Source of the DNA: Fidelibacterota bacterium
GTDB lineage: Bacteria; Pseudomonadota; Alphaproteobacteria; Rhodospirillales; Rhodospirillaceae
Assembly: GCA_947472795.1 (NCBI GenBank)
Contig: CANJBL010000007.1
Location: 96,931 to 160,930 of the forward strand
Direction: 5' to 3'
Length of the DNA: 64,000 nucleotides
Of the stretch, positions 35,413 to 44,714 are shown piece after piece; within the stretch, counting starts at the first letter, position 1, and each line of letters starts with the position of its first letter. The translations under genes were made by a program, and so were the position numbers. Under the pieces are notes generated by a model, which worked only from the letters and a program-made list of their open reading frames with translations, did no database searches and was not told the DNA's origin.

Positions 35413-37317
35413 CTAGATTTCGACCTGAGTGCCCAGCTCTACCACGCGGTTAGGCGGCAACTTAAAGAAGTCCATGGCGCTCGTGGCCGAGCGCATCATC
35501 CAGGCGAAGAGATGTTCGCGCCATAGGGCCATGCCCGGGCGGCGGCTGGGCATGATGGTCTCGCGGCCCAGGAAGAATGACGTCTCCATGTCGTTGAACT
35601 CGAAATTGAGACGCGTGGCGGCTTTCAGCGCCGCCGGAATGTCGGTTTCGTCCAAATAGCCGTAGCGCAGGATGAAGCGGTAGAAGCGCCGGCCCAGGTG
35701 CTGGACCTCAAGGCGATCCTGCTCACTGACGTGCGGCACTTCCTCGGTCACCACGGTCAGGAACACCACGCGCTCGTGCACGACACGATTGTGCTTCAGA
35801 TTATGCAACAGAGCATGCGGCACGCCTTCGATGGTGCCGGAGAGAAACACGGACGTGCCCGGCACGCGCGTGACATTGGGGTTGAGCGACGCCAGGAATG
35901 TGTCCACGGGCATGGCATCTTCGGCGCGGCGCGCGAAGAGCAGCTCGCGGCCCTTCTTCCAGGTCGTCAGGAAGATGACGATGGCAACGCCAATGGCCAG
36001 CGGGAACCAGCCGCCGTGCGTCAGCTTCGTCATGTTGGCGGCAAAGTAGGCAAGATCGATGATGATGAAGAAGCCGCCAATAAAGCCGGCGATCCACGGA
36101 TTCCACTTCCAAAGACCGAACATCACGACGGTAAGCTGGATGGAGGCAATCAGCATGGTGCCGGTGACGGCAATTCCGTAAGCGGCGGCAAGGTTGGTGG
36201 AACTTTGGAAGCCCAACACAAGCGCGATGACCGCGACCATCAAGAGCCAGTTCACAAAGGGAATGTAGATCTGACCGGATTCGGATTCCGACGTATGGAT
36301 CGTGGCCATGCGCGGCAGGAAACCAAGCTGCATGGCCTGGCGCGTGATGGAGTAAGCGCCTGTGACCACGGCCTGCGATGCGATCACGGTGGCAAAAGTG
36401 GCAAGTCCCACCATGGGCAGAACAGCCCACTTCGGCACCATCAGGAAGAACGGATTTTCCACAGCCGCGGGGTTCGTCAGCAACAACGCGCCTTGACCAA
36501 AGTAGTTCAGCACGAGGCCGGGCAGCACCAGAATGAACCAGGAGCGCCTAATCGGTTGAATGCCGAAGTGACCCATATCGGCGTAAAGCGCCTCGCCGCC
36601 CGTGAGCACCAGCACAACGGACCCCAGCGCAAGGAAAGCAGTCATTTTGTAATGGACGAAAAAATGAATGGCGTACCAAGGATTGACGGCACTCAGAATT
36701 TCGGGGGCTTTGATGATGTTGAAGATGCCCACAACCCCGATGGCAAAAAACCAGACAATCATCACCGGGCCGAACAGGCGGCCGACGACCGCCGAGCCAT
36801 GGCTTTGAAAGAAGAAAAAGATGACAAGAACAACGAGCGTGATGGGAATGATGTAGCTTTCCAAACCGGGCAGGGCCACTTCCAGGCCCTCGACGGCGCT
36901 CAACACGGAAACCGCCGGCGTGATCATGCTGTCGCCATAGAAAAGCGCCCCGGCGGAGATGCCGAGAATGACAACGATCGGCCCTAGCCAGGTCTTTTGC
37001 GTCACGCTGCTGGCAAGCGCCAGCAAACCCAAACTACCGCCCTGCCCTTTGTTGTCGGCGCGCATCAGCAGCGAAAGGTACTTGCCCGAGATCACGAGCA
37101 TGAGCGACCAGAACACCAACGAAAGCACACCGAAGATGTGATCCTTGTCGGCGGGCAGCGGATGCGTGCCGGCGAAGACTTCCTTGATGGCGTACAGTGG
37201 GCTAGTGCCGATGTCGCCATAAACCACGCCAATAGCGCCGATCATAAGCAGCGGCAGCGAAGGGGCGAGATGTGGCGTCCCGTTGTTCGGGGCGGTGGAG
37301 GTCTTGTCGAGAATCAT
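35413..37317 (-). CDS. kup: Kup-family potassium uptake transporter
   Basis: A 634-residue K+/H+ symporter. The diagnostic N-terminal motif IGAIGVVYGDIGTSPLYAIKEVFAG is followed by about 12 transmembrane helices, then the C-terminal cytoplasmic domain with VPGTSVFLSGTIEGVPHALLHNLKHNRVVHERV. I chose ATG 37317 (MILDK) because CAGAGG precedes it. The upstream Met codons give non-homologous sequence. The gene is divergent from an M1 aminopeptidase. No sensor or second subunit is nearby. Confidence 0.95.
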   Translation of the reverse strand: MILDKTSTAPNNGTPHLAPSLPLLMIGAIGVVYGDIGTSPLYAIKEVFAGTHPLPADKDHIFGVLSLVFWSLMLVISGKYLSLLMRADNKGQGGSLGLLALASSVTQKTWLGPIVVILGISAGALFYGDSMITPAVSVLSAVEGLEVALPGLESYIIPITLVVLVIFFFFQSHGSAVVGRLFGPVMIVWFFAIGVVGIFNIIKAPEILSAVNPWYAIHFFVHYKMTAFLALGSVVLVLTGGEALYADMGHFGIQPIRRSWFILVLPGLVLNYFGQGALLLTNPAAVENPFFLMVPKWAVLPMVGLATFATVIASQAVVTGAYSITRQAMQLGFLPRMATIHTSESESGQIYIPFVNWLLMVAVIALVLGFQSSTNLAAAYGIAVTGTMLIASIQLTVVMFGLWKWNPWIAGFIGGFFIIIDLAYFAANMTKLTHGGWFPLAIGVAIVIFLTTWKKGRELLFARRAEDAMPVDTFLASLNPNVTRVPGTSVFLSGTIEGVPHALLHNLKHNRVVHERVVFLTVVTEEVPHVSEQDRLEVQHLGRRFYRFILRYGYLDETDIPAALKAATRLNFEFNDMETSFFLGRETIMPSRRPGMALWREHLFAWMMRSATSAMDFFKLPPNRVVELGTQVEI

Positions 37318-37589
37318 TGCCTCTGGGCACATAAAAAATGCAACGCCGAGTGAAGAGTGGCAGCGCCTCCCCAAGGCCCTTCCGCGGCGGCGCCATCGTG
37401 TAGCACCGCCACCCCTGCCAAGCCATTGAAAAGCAGGCATTCAGGCCGGGTTTATTTTTGATGCCGTTTATAAGTCATTGATATTAAACAATTTTTATAT
37501 TTACCGCAGAGCTGACATGCCGGATTGGGGGAGTTCGCGACTTTTCGATAAACTCTGCCCAGAGATTTGGGGAATGGGAGGACACTCAC

Positions 37590-40331
37590 ATGCTGAAACA
37601 CCTGGTAGCGGCGATGATGCTGTGCGGATCGGCGCTGGCCGCGGAACCTTCTTATCCCACAGGTCAACTGCCCGACACGGTGCGCCCAACGCATTACACC
37701 CTCGATCTCACCGTCGTGCCCACACGCGATACCTTCGGCGGCAAGGCCGTGATCGACGTGGAGTTCAAAGACGCCGGCACGACGCTGTGGATGCATGGGC
37801 GCGGGCTGAGCGTCAGCAGCATCGCGGTGGAGGACGCAAGCGGCGCCCCGATTGCCACGACCTGGACGGAGATTCCCAACAGTGACGGCGTGGCGAAACT
37901 GACTCTGGCGCATGCGCCGCAAGGACCTAAGGGACGCATCACCATCACCTATACAGCGCCTTTCAATCGGCAACTGGAAGGACTGTACCGTGTTGATGAG
38001 GGCGGTGAGTCCTATGCCTTCAGCCAAATGGAATCTATTTCCGCACGTCTTGCGTTCCCCGGCTTCGACGAGCCGCGCTTCAAGACACCCTATGACGTTG
38101 CCATGACCGTGCGCACGACGGACAAGGCCATTGCTAACACGCGCGAGATCCAGAGCAAGGACGCGGGCGACGGCATGAAGCGCGTGCAGTTCGCCACCAC
38201 CAAGCCGTTGCCGACATATTTGGTCGCCTTGATGGTGGGGCCCTTCGATGTGGTGGACGGGCCACCTCTGGCCACAAATTCCATTCGCAATGTGGAGCTG
38301 CCCTTGCGCGGCGTGACGGTGAAAGGCCGCGGCGGACAATTCAAATACGCCTTGGATCATACCGGCGCCATCATGGACGCGTTGGAAAACTACTTCGGCA
38401 TTCCCTACCCCTACGACAAGCTGGACATTATTGCCGTGCCGGACTTCGCGGCGGGCGCCATGGAGAATGCCGGCGCCATTACCTATCGCGATTCTCTGCT
38501 GCTGCTCGATAACGACGCACCCTTGAACCAGAAGCGGCGCTATCTGACCGTGCACGCCCATGAGATGGCGCACCAGTGGGTCGGCGATTTGGTGACGCCC
38601 GTGTGGTGGAACGACATCTGGCTGAATGAATCCTTCGCCACCTGGATGAGCAACAAAATCGCCGCGACCGTGGAGCCAAAGGGTGAATACAGCCGGCTGA
38701 CGCTGGGCGGCGCGCTTGGAGCTATGGGGGCCGACAGCCGCACGACAGCGCGCAGCATTGCCCAACCCATTATCTCCAACGACGACATCGAGAACGCTTT
38801 CGACGGCATCACCTATGAAAAGGGCGGCGGTGTGCTGGCGATGTTCGAGCAGTACTACGGCCCGGAAACTTTCCAGAAAGGCGTGCGGCTGTACCTGGAG
38901 CGCCACAAGTTCGCCAACGCCACATCCAAGGATCTGCTTACGGCGCTGGCGGAAGCCGGCAAAGACAGCAAAGGCGCAGCCGCATTTGAAAGTTTCCTGA
39001 CGCAACCGGGCGTACCGCTGATCAGTGCGGAGCTTTCCTGCGGCAAGGACGGCGCGGAACTGGCGGTGAGCCAGAGCCGCTATGTGCCACTGTTGAAAGA
39101 GACCGCCTCCAAGACTGCATCGCAAATGTGGAAGGTTCCGTTGTGCGTTTCCTATGGTGATGGCACGAAACGCGAGCAAACCTGCAGCCTGCTCGAAGAC
39201 CAGAAAGCCCGCATCAAGCTCAACACGGCAAGCTGCCCCGCCTGGGTGATGCCCAATGCCGATGGCGCCGGTTATTACCGCTTTGCTCTCAGCAAAGCGG
39301 ATTGGTCGCATCTGACCAAAGCCGGGCCTCAGCTCACAGAAAAGGAAATCCTTGCCACGCTCGATAGTCTTGAAGCCGCTTTCATGGCCGACAAGCTTGA
39401 CGCCGGCGAATACTTTGACTCGGTCAAAGCACTCGTGAGTGCCAAGGACGGCCTGATGGCGTGGGATTCCGCGCAAGCGCTGGCGCAGGACCTGACGGGC
39501 ATCAAGGACCGCTTCGTTTCCGAACGTGCCCGCGATGGAGCGCGCGCGTTCGTGCGTGACCTGTTCACCCCGCTGTTCCAGAAGATGGGCCTGGATGCCA
39601 CGACGGAGCTGGATCGCGAGAGCCCGCAACAAGCAACGCTGCTACGTGGACCTGTGGCGCGCATGATGGCCGTGGAAGGGCGTGCGGAGGCAGCCCGGCG
39701 CGAGTTGCTGAAGCGCGGCGCAGCCTACCTTGGCCTTTCCGCTGACGGCAAAACAGATGACGGCAAGCTGCATCCCGAAGCGGTGAACCCTGACCTTGTG
39801 GATCAGGCCCTGACGGTGACCGTGGAAGACATGGGCGCACCGGCGATCCACGCGATCATGGCGCGGCTGAAGACAGAGCGGAATGGCGGCACACGCGGAC
39901 GATTGCTCGCGGCCCTCACCCAGACCACCGACAAGCGCTTGTCGGGCGAAGTGCGGGATCTCGCCCTCAGCGGCACGCTACGCACCAACGAACTGCCCAT
40001 GCTGATCTATGCCGGCATGGGCGAAGATAAAACCCGCGCCGACGCCTGGGCCTGGTTCAAAGCCAACTACGCTACCATCATCCAAAAGACGCCTACTTTC
40101 GGGCGCGGCGGACTAGTGGGCGTTGGTGGGCGCTTCTGCACGCCGGCGGAGCGCAATGACTATAAGAGGTTCTTCGACAACAAGGTGCAGGCGTTGACCG
40201 GCGCACCGCGCAACTATGCCAACGTGCTGGAGTCCATCGACAACTGTATCGCCATGGCGGAGAAGCAGCGCGAAAAGGCCAACACCTATTTCGCGCGTTA
40301 CAAGGACTCTAAGGCCAGACCCAGCAGCTAA
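37590..40331 (+). CDS. exported M1-family aminopeptidase
   Basis: A 913-residue zinc aminopeptidase with a signal peptide of about 18 residues (LVAAMMLCGSALAA). The M1 exopeptidase motif GAMEN is at 289-293. The zinc site is His324, Glu325, His328 (HEMAH) and Glu347 in NESFA. The C-terminal half is the helical ERAP1-like domain. ATG follows GGGAGGA. Such periplasmic enzymes trim peptides from the N-terminus for nutrition. A 272-bp divergent region with kup precedes it. Confidence 0.95.
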   Translation: MLKHLVAAMMLCGSALAAEPSYPTGQLPDTVRPTHYTLDLTVVPTRDTFGGKAVIDVEFKDAGTTLWMHGRGLSVSSIAVEDASGAPIATTWTEIPNSDGVAKLTLAHAPQGPKGRITITYTAPFNRQLEGLYRVDEGGESYAFSQMESISARLAFPGFDEPRFKTPYDVAMTVRTTDKAIANTREIQSKDAGDGMKRVQFATTKPLPTYLVALMVGPFDVVDGPPLATNSIRNVELPLRGVTVKGRGGQFKYALDHTGAIMDALENYFGIPYPYDKLDIIAVPDFAAGAMENAGAITYRDSLLLLDNDAPLNQKRRYLTVHAHEMAHQWVGDLVTPVWWNDIWLNESFATWMSNKIAATVEPKGEYSRLTLGGALGAMGADSRTTARSIAQPIISNDDIENAFDGITYEKGGGVLAMFEQYYGPETFQKGVRLYLERHKFANATSKDLLTALAEAGKDSKGAAAFESFLTQPGVPLISAELSCGKDGAELAVSQSRYVPLLKETASKTASQMWKVPLCVSYGDGTKREQTCSLLEDQKARIKLNTASCPAWVMPNADGAGYYRFALSKADWSHLTKAGPQLTEKEILATLDSLEAAFMADKLDAGEYFDSVKALVSAKDGLMAWDSAQALAQDLTGIKDRFVSERARDGARAFVRDLFTPLFQKMGLDATTELDRESPQQATLLRGPVARMMAVEGRAEAARRELLKRGAAYLGLSADGKTDDGKLHPEAVNPDLVDQALTVTVEDMGAPAIHAIMARLKTERNGGTRGRLLAALTQTTDKRLSGEVRDLALSGTLRTNELPMLIYAGMGEDKTRADAWAWFKANYATIIQKTPTFGRGGLVGVGGRFCTPAERNDYKRFFDNKVQALTGAPRNYANVLESIDNCIAMAEKQREKANTYFARYKDSKARPSS

Positions 40332-40691
40332 CTTTTAGCCGAAAATCCTTAGGTCTATGCATGAGCGGAGAAGAGTTTCCTATTTCTCTACTAAATCGAT
40401 AGATTAATAGATATATTCGTCGATAGCGCGCTTGTGTGATGGCATTGTGAGTTGCTCGTCAGCTTCCTCACATCTTGGACAGCCCGGAACCGCTGCCGGA
40501 ACATAAGCGAAGGAGAGTCGTTTGGATCACCGCCGCCCCACCCCGCGCCTTTCCCCGCGATGTAGCTGGCAGACATGTTTCTAAGAACGCCCACGGGAAG
40601 AGCGCCTTTCCTCCCCCCTCCACAGAGCGCTCTTTCCGTGGCGCGACCATGTTGTGATGCAGATCGGTTATGATACAGATCGGAGTACGTG
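40332..40691. other. intergenic region after the aminopeptidase gene
   Basis: 360 bp without a supported gene. The stretch 40376-40440 is strikingly AT-rich, with TCGATAG occurring twice about 25 bp apart. A near-duplicate CAGATCGG occurs at about 40662 and 40676, just before the small gene at 40692. A 60-codon ORF at 40475-40657 has no ribosome site or family resemblance. Confidence 0.5.
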
Positions 40692-40952
40692 ATGACGAAT
40701 GGTTCAGGTTTTGTGATCGAGTTGGGCGGCCGCGCCGCCGGGCTGGTGGTCAGAGACGGGCATCGTTTTCGTTTCTATGCCGCGGACAAGACATTCGCCG
40801 GCCTTGAGCGCGCCGTTTATAAGTCGCCCGCCGAAGCCGAACACGCCTGCCGCCGTCTGCTCTGGCCGCGCCAAAGCGACAACGCCCCCAGTCTTCGCCA
40901 GGAAAAGCCGAAGCCGCGCCGACCGATTCTAAAATTGCGGTTTGGCGTCTGA
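40692..40952 (+). CDS. small hypothetical protein
   Basis: An 86-residue protein: GFVIELGGRAAGLVVRDGHRFRFYAADKTFAGLERAVYKSPAEAEHACRRLL followed by a Lys/Arg/Pro-rich tail. The first part suggests two or three beta strands and a helix, with no signal peptide or membrane segment. I do not recognise a family with certainty. The ATG at 40692 has GGAG seven bases upstream; GTG at 40689 is an alternative. Confidence 0.55.
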   Translation: MTNGSGFVIELGGRAAGLVVRDGHRFRFYAADKTFAGLERAVYKSPAEAEHACRRLLWPRQSDNAPSLRQEKPKPRRPILKLRFGV

Positions 40953-41118
40953 CGGCGGAGCCGCAGCGAGGCATTCAGCGAAAGACCCCTGCCGTATTGC
41001 GCTAGGGGTAAAGCCTTGCACCTTATTTTCACGAACGTTTTTTACTGTGCGCGCACTGGCAACAGAGACGCTCCCATAATATCCTGACACGCCGCCATTT
41101 TGGGGCCTGGGGAGTGGT

Positions 41119-42429
41119 ATGAAATATACAGTGAGATATATCGGTCTGGCTGCGACAATGGGTTTTGCCCTCCTCGCACAGAGCATGGCGAGCGTCCGTG
41201 CGGCGGAGCCGCCGGCGGACCGCGGCGAATATGTCGCGCGGCTTGCCAACTGCGTGGCTTGTCACTCCGTTCCCAATGCAGCGCCCTTCTCCGGCGGCCT
41301 GAAGATGGCCACGCCGCTGGGCGCCATTTACGCCACCAACATCACGCCCGATAAGACGAACGGCATTGGCAATTACTCGCTGGAGGATTTCGACAAAGCG
41401 GTGCGCCTCGGCGTTGCCAAGGACGGGCACCAGCTGTATCCCGCCATGCCGTATCCCTCCTACGCCAAGATGAACGCCGCAGACGTGCAGGCGCTGTACG
41501 ACTTCTTTATGAAGACGGTGCAGCCCGCTGCCGTGCCGAATAAGCCGAGCGAGATCCCAACACCCCTGAACATGCGCTGGCCTCTGGCCATCTGGAACAT
41601 CATCTTCGCTGACGACAATGCTTATAAGAATGTCGCTGACAAGGACGCGGTGTGGAATCGCGGCGCCTATCTGGTGCAAGGTGCGGGCCACTGCGGCGCT
41701 TGCCATACGCCGCGCGGGCTGGCCTTCAACGAAAAGGGCTACGCCGAAGATGACAGCGCCTTCTTGATGGGTGCGCCCCTTGACAACTGGTCCGCCTCGA
41801 ACCTGCGCCAGGACGTGAACACCGGCCTGAAGCGCTGGACGCAAGCCGACCTGGAAGAGTTCCTGAAGACCGGCCACAACAAATTCGGCACAGCCTTTGG
41901 CACCATGACCGAGGTCATCAACAACTCGACGCAGTACATGACCGATGCAGACATCACGGCCATGGCGACCTACCTGCGCTCCCTGCCCGGCTCACGCGAG
42001 AAGGATGCCAATCCGTACACGGTGGACACCAAAGCCACCGAAGCCCTGAAGGCCCGCAAGTACGACGTCGCGGGCTCGATGGTGTATGCGCAACAGTGCG
42101 GCACCTGCCACCAGTCGGACGGCAACGGCTTTGCGCCGTACCTGCCGCCTTTGGCCGGTAATCCGACAGTCGCGGACCCGAGTGCTGCCTCGCTCATCAA
42201 CATCGTGCTGAACGCATCCTTACGGAACGTGGTCGATGGCTTGCCGGACTCCTACAAGATGCCGCAATACCGGGTCCTGCTGAAGGACCAGGAAATTGCC
42301 GACGTCGTGACCTTCATTCGTAGTAGCTGGGGTAATAAGGCTAGCGCCGTGACCGCCAAGGACGTGGCGGACATTCGCAAAGCCACGGACCCAGCCAGTG
42401 ACCAGATCAACATCCTCAGGATGAAGTAA
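41119..42429 (+). CDS. tri-haem cytochrome c (alcohol/gluconate dehydrogenase subunit type)
   Basis: A 436-residue periplasmic protein with a signal peptide (cut near residue 29). It has three CxxCH haem c sites: Cys45-His49 (CVACH), Cys192-His196 (CGACH) and Cys327-His331 (CGTCH). The spacing and NITPDKTNGIGNYS, YPAMPYPSYAKM and YLRSLPGS match the cytochrome subunit of membrane alcohol or gluconate 2-dehydrogenases. No dehydrogenase subunit is encoded beside it, so its electron donor is unlinked or unknown. ATG follows GGGGAG. A terminator follows. Confidence 0.92.
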   Translation: MKYTVRYIGLAATMGFALLAQSMASVRAAEPPADRGEYVARLANCVACHSVPNAAPFSGGLKMATPLGAIYATNITPDKTNGIGNYSLEDFDKAVRLGVAKDGHQLYPAMPYPSYAKMNAADVQALYDFFMKTVQPAAVPNKPSEIPTPLNMRWPLAIWNIIFADDNAYKNVADKDAVWNRGAYLVQGAGHCGACHTPRGLAFNEKGYAEDDSAFLMGAPLDNWSASNLRQDVNTGLKRWTQADLEEFLKTGHNKFGTAFGTMTEVINNSTQYMTDADITAMATYLRSLPGSREKDANPYTVDTKATEALKARKYDVAGSMVYAQQCGTCHQSDGNGFAPYLPPLAGNPTVADPSAASLINIVLNASLRNVVDGLPDSYKMPQYRVLLKDQEIADVVTFIRSSWGNKASAVTAKDVADIRKATDPASDQINILRMK

Positions 42430-42446
42430 CCTGGGACCAGGAACAA

Positions 42447-42475
42447 AAACCCCGGACGAAAGTCCGGGTTTTTTT
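42447..42475 (+). terminator. rho-independent terminator after the cytochrome c gene
   Basis: CCCGGAC at 42451-42457 pairs with GTCCGGG at 42462-42468 over GAAA, followed by a seven-T tract. Confidence 0.9.
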
Positions 42476-42534
42476 CTTTGGCGACGTGGGGGCGTTCGCG
42501 GTAAGTATTTCCCCACCATGGTGATATCACAGTC

Positions 42535-43419
42535 ATGATCGAAGCCCTCAACGCCGCTGCGCTTGCTAAACGTGCAGCTCTTCCCGCGAGCAACAGCTTT
42601 CCCATCCGCGAGCTTCTCTCCATGCCGCCCTATTACAATTGGGTGTCCTGCGACAGCGGGTTGGGCAAGTTCAGCATGTTTCTAGGTGGCAGGGACGACG
42701 GTGTTGCTCTGCGCTTCTTCTGGAACGGCACCTATGAGCGCATGACTCTTAAGACGTGGGCATGGTTCGCCAAACGTGCGAGCATTGCGCTAGATATCGG
42801 CGCTCATACAGGCGCTTACACACTTGCGGCCAAGGCGGCCAATCCTGCTATCTCGGTGGTGTCGTTCGAGCCCTACATGATGAATTTCGCACGGCTAAAT
42901 CTGAACCTACGCGCCAACGGTCACGATACCATCAACAGCTACATGATGGCCGTGGGTGCTGAAGAGGGCAAACTGCCGTTTTCGGTCTCGACCTCACAAG
43001 ACTACCTGACGTCGGGCGGTGCCATCGGCGCACGACCCAATAGCGCTACAACCGAAGTCAACGTGGTTGCGATTGACGCACTGGCGACCGATGACATCAG
43101 GACGCGCATCGGCCTCGTGAAGATTGATACGGAAGGGTTCGAAAGCGAGTGCATCAAGGGTATGCGGAACGTTATCACCACGGCGCGGCCAGTCATTTTC
43201 CTTGAATGCATCGAGCCCAAGTCCAGCGCAGCGGTGCAGGAGCATCTGGCGAAAGAAGGTTATCGCTTCTTTGAAGTGGACGACAACGCGCACACCATCC
43301 GCCCGGTCGCAGACTTGGCACCCAGCCTGGATAACAACGGCAAGGCGATCTATGGGCGATTGAACCGCATCGCCCTGCCGCAAGGCGATCTGACGGCTGA
43401 GATGATTGATCATACATAG
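42535..43419 (+). CDS. FkbM-family methyltransferase
   Basis: A 294-residue SAM-dependent methyltransferase. The SAM-binding motif is ALDIGAHTGAYTLAAK, followed by SFEPYMMNFARLNLNL, DALATDDIRTRIGLVKIDTEGFE and a PVIFLECI strand, the FkbM order. These enzymes often O-methylate sugars in surface glycans or glycolipids. A TPR/glycosyltransferase-like gene follows by 22 bp. The ribosome site at 42535 is weak. Base composition is lower in G+C than the upstream cytochrome gene. Confidence 0.85.
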   Translation: MIEALNAAALAKRAALPASNSFPIRELLSMPPYYNWVSCDSGLGKFSMFLGGRDDGVALRFFWNGTYERMTLKTWAWFAKRASIALDIGAHTGAYTLAAKAANPAISVVSFEPYMMNFARLNLNLRANGHDTINSYMMAVGAEEGKLPFSVSTSQDYLTSGGAIGARPNSATTEVNVVAIDALATDDIRTRIGLVKIDTEGFESECIKGMRNVITTARPVIFLECIEPKSSAAVQEHLAKEGYRFFEVDDNAHTIRPVADLAPSLDNNGKAIYGRLNRIALPQGDLTAEMIDHT

Positions 43420-43441
43420 CGGCCCATCTAGAAAGCCTGAA

Positions 43442-44706
43442 ATGACATCAACTGTCAGTAATTCGGCGGCGGTCCAACAGTTGGCGGAAAAGGCCGAGCA
43501 TTTTCAAAGCGTCTTCAATAGAGAACCTACAAGCGCGCTCGCAAAAGCAAACTTGATAAAGGCCTTGCGGGATTGGGCGTCATGGCTCATGCGCGAGCAA
43601 AATTTCGCGGTTGCCGCGGATGTTTTCCGTCGCCTTCTGGCACTCAAGCCATCCAGTCCAGCAACTCTCCTCAATCTCGGGATACTCGCGGTTCGGCTGG
43701 AGAGATTTGGCGAAGCATCAGATTATCTCAAGCAGGCTGTAGCCGGACGACCTGGCGATATTCAAGCGCTCGCTTATCTGGCCATAAGTGAACGGGCGCA
43801 ACAAAAACCCTACGAGCAGTTTTTACTGCAGATTATTGAGTACGGCCCAGCCGATCTTGTGAAGCGCCGCCCGATTATGGCGTGGGCTTTCTTGATGCTC
43901 GGACTTCCTGAGAGGGCCTTTAGCACCGAGGGCACAGGACTTAACCTGATATCCTATGAAGATTTATCTACACTCTATCGGCGCAAAGATTGGCCGCAGA
44001 AAATTCAGGCGCTTCCGCAACTACAGGGCTCGTTTCCTGCCAAAACGACACGCCCTCTTGTCTTCGCGGCGGCCGACGATATTTACGCAAGCACTTTTGC
44101 GCACAAACTCATATCTTCGACTCTCGCGAACGTCCCGGAGTGCGATTTTCATCTGCATGTTATGAATCCCCGCGCGTACGACCCGACCAAAGCCCTTTCC
44201 GCCTTCCCCAGGGAACGGGTTTCATGTCCTCGGAAAATATTGGAACCTGTTCCAAGACAGTTTATGCGACGCGGCGCTTCGTTCGCCTATCACAATTCCT
44301 GCGGCACAGCGCGAGGCCAATCTTCGCTCTCGACGTCGATTGTGTCGTTCAAAAGGACATCGTTCGTTCGGTTCCGGCGGATTTCGATGCTCTCGTTTAT
44401 AGGCGCTCGAATGAGTGTTTCATCAACATGCAGGTTCAAGGAGGATTTCTCGCCGTCACCGCCAGCGCTCAAGATTTCATTGATTTCATCGCCGCCTATA
44501 TTTTGAATTTCGAGCAGAACAATTCAGCCAAATGGTTTTTAGATCAAATGGCTCTTGTTGCGGCATGCACGTGGTTTGCCGCGAATGTTCCGCAGCTGCG
44601 CATCATCGACGCACCGCGCAAGATGATAAATCTCAGCGCGGAGCATTCTTTGGATTACATCACTTGGCAGTATAAAGGGCTGCTGAAGTTAGAAAGTTTT
44701 GAGTAG
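43442..44706 (+). pseudogene. frameshifted TPR/glycosyltransferase-like gene
   Basis: The first part (43442 to about 44215) encodes TPR-like helices (AVAADVFRRLLALKPSSPATLLNLGILAVRLERFGEASDYLKQAV) and then LVFAAADDIYASTFAHKLISSTLANVPECDFHLHVMNP. That frame then drifts into non-protein-like sequence, stopping at 44506. From about 44216 the reading that looks real is one frame over: TVYATRRFVRLSQFLRHSARPIFALDVDCVVQKDI ... YLNFEQ-like and ending LKLESFE at 44706. Together they fit one protein of about 420 residues with a glycosyltransferase-like DVD motif. The shift lies at roughly 44195-44235, in CCCC/GGG/GGG runs. It is either a true mutation or a sequencing error. G+C is low. Confidence 0.7.
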
Positions 44707-44714
44707 CACTGCGC

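Noticed and set aside
35698..36987. 429-codon plus-strand ORF
   Set aside because: Antisense shadow of kup; the composition is His/Asp/Gly-rich and matches no family.
37452..39632. 726-codon minus-strand ORF
   Set aside because: Antisense shadow of the M1 aminopeptidase gene, a normal effect of high-GC third positions.
40475..40657. 60-codon ORF
   Set aside because: No ribosome site, no family pattern, composition of a random GC-rich frame.
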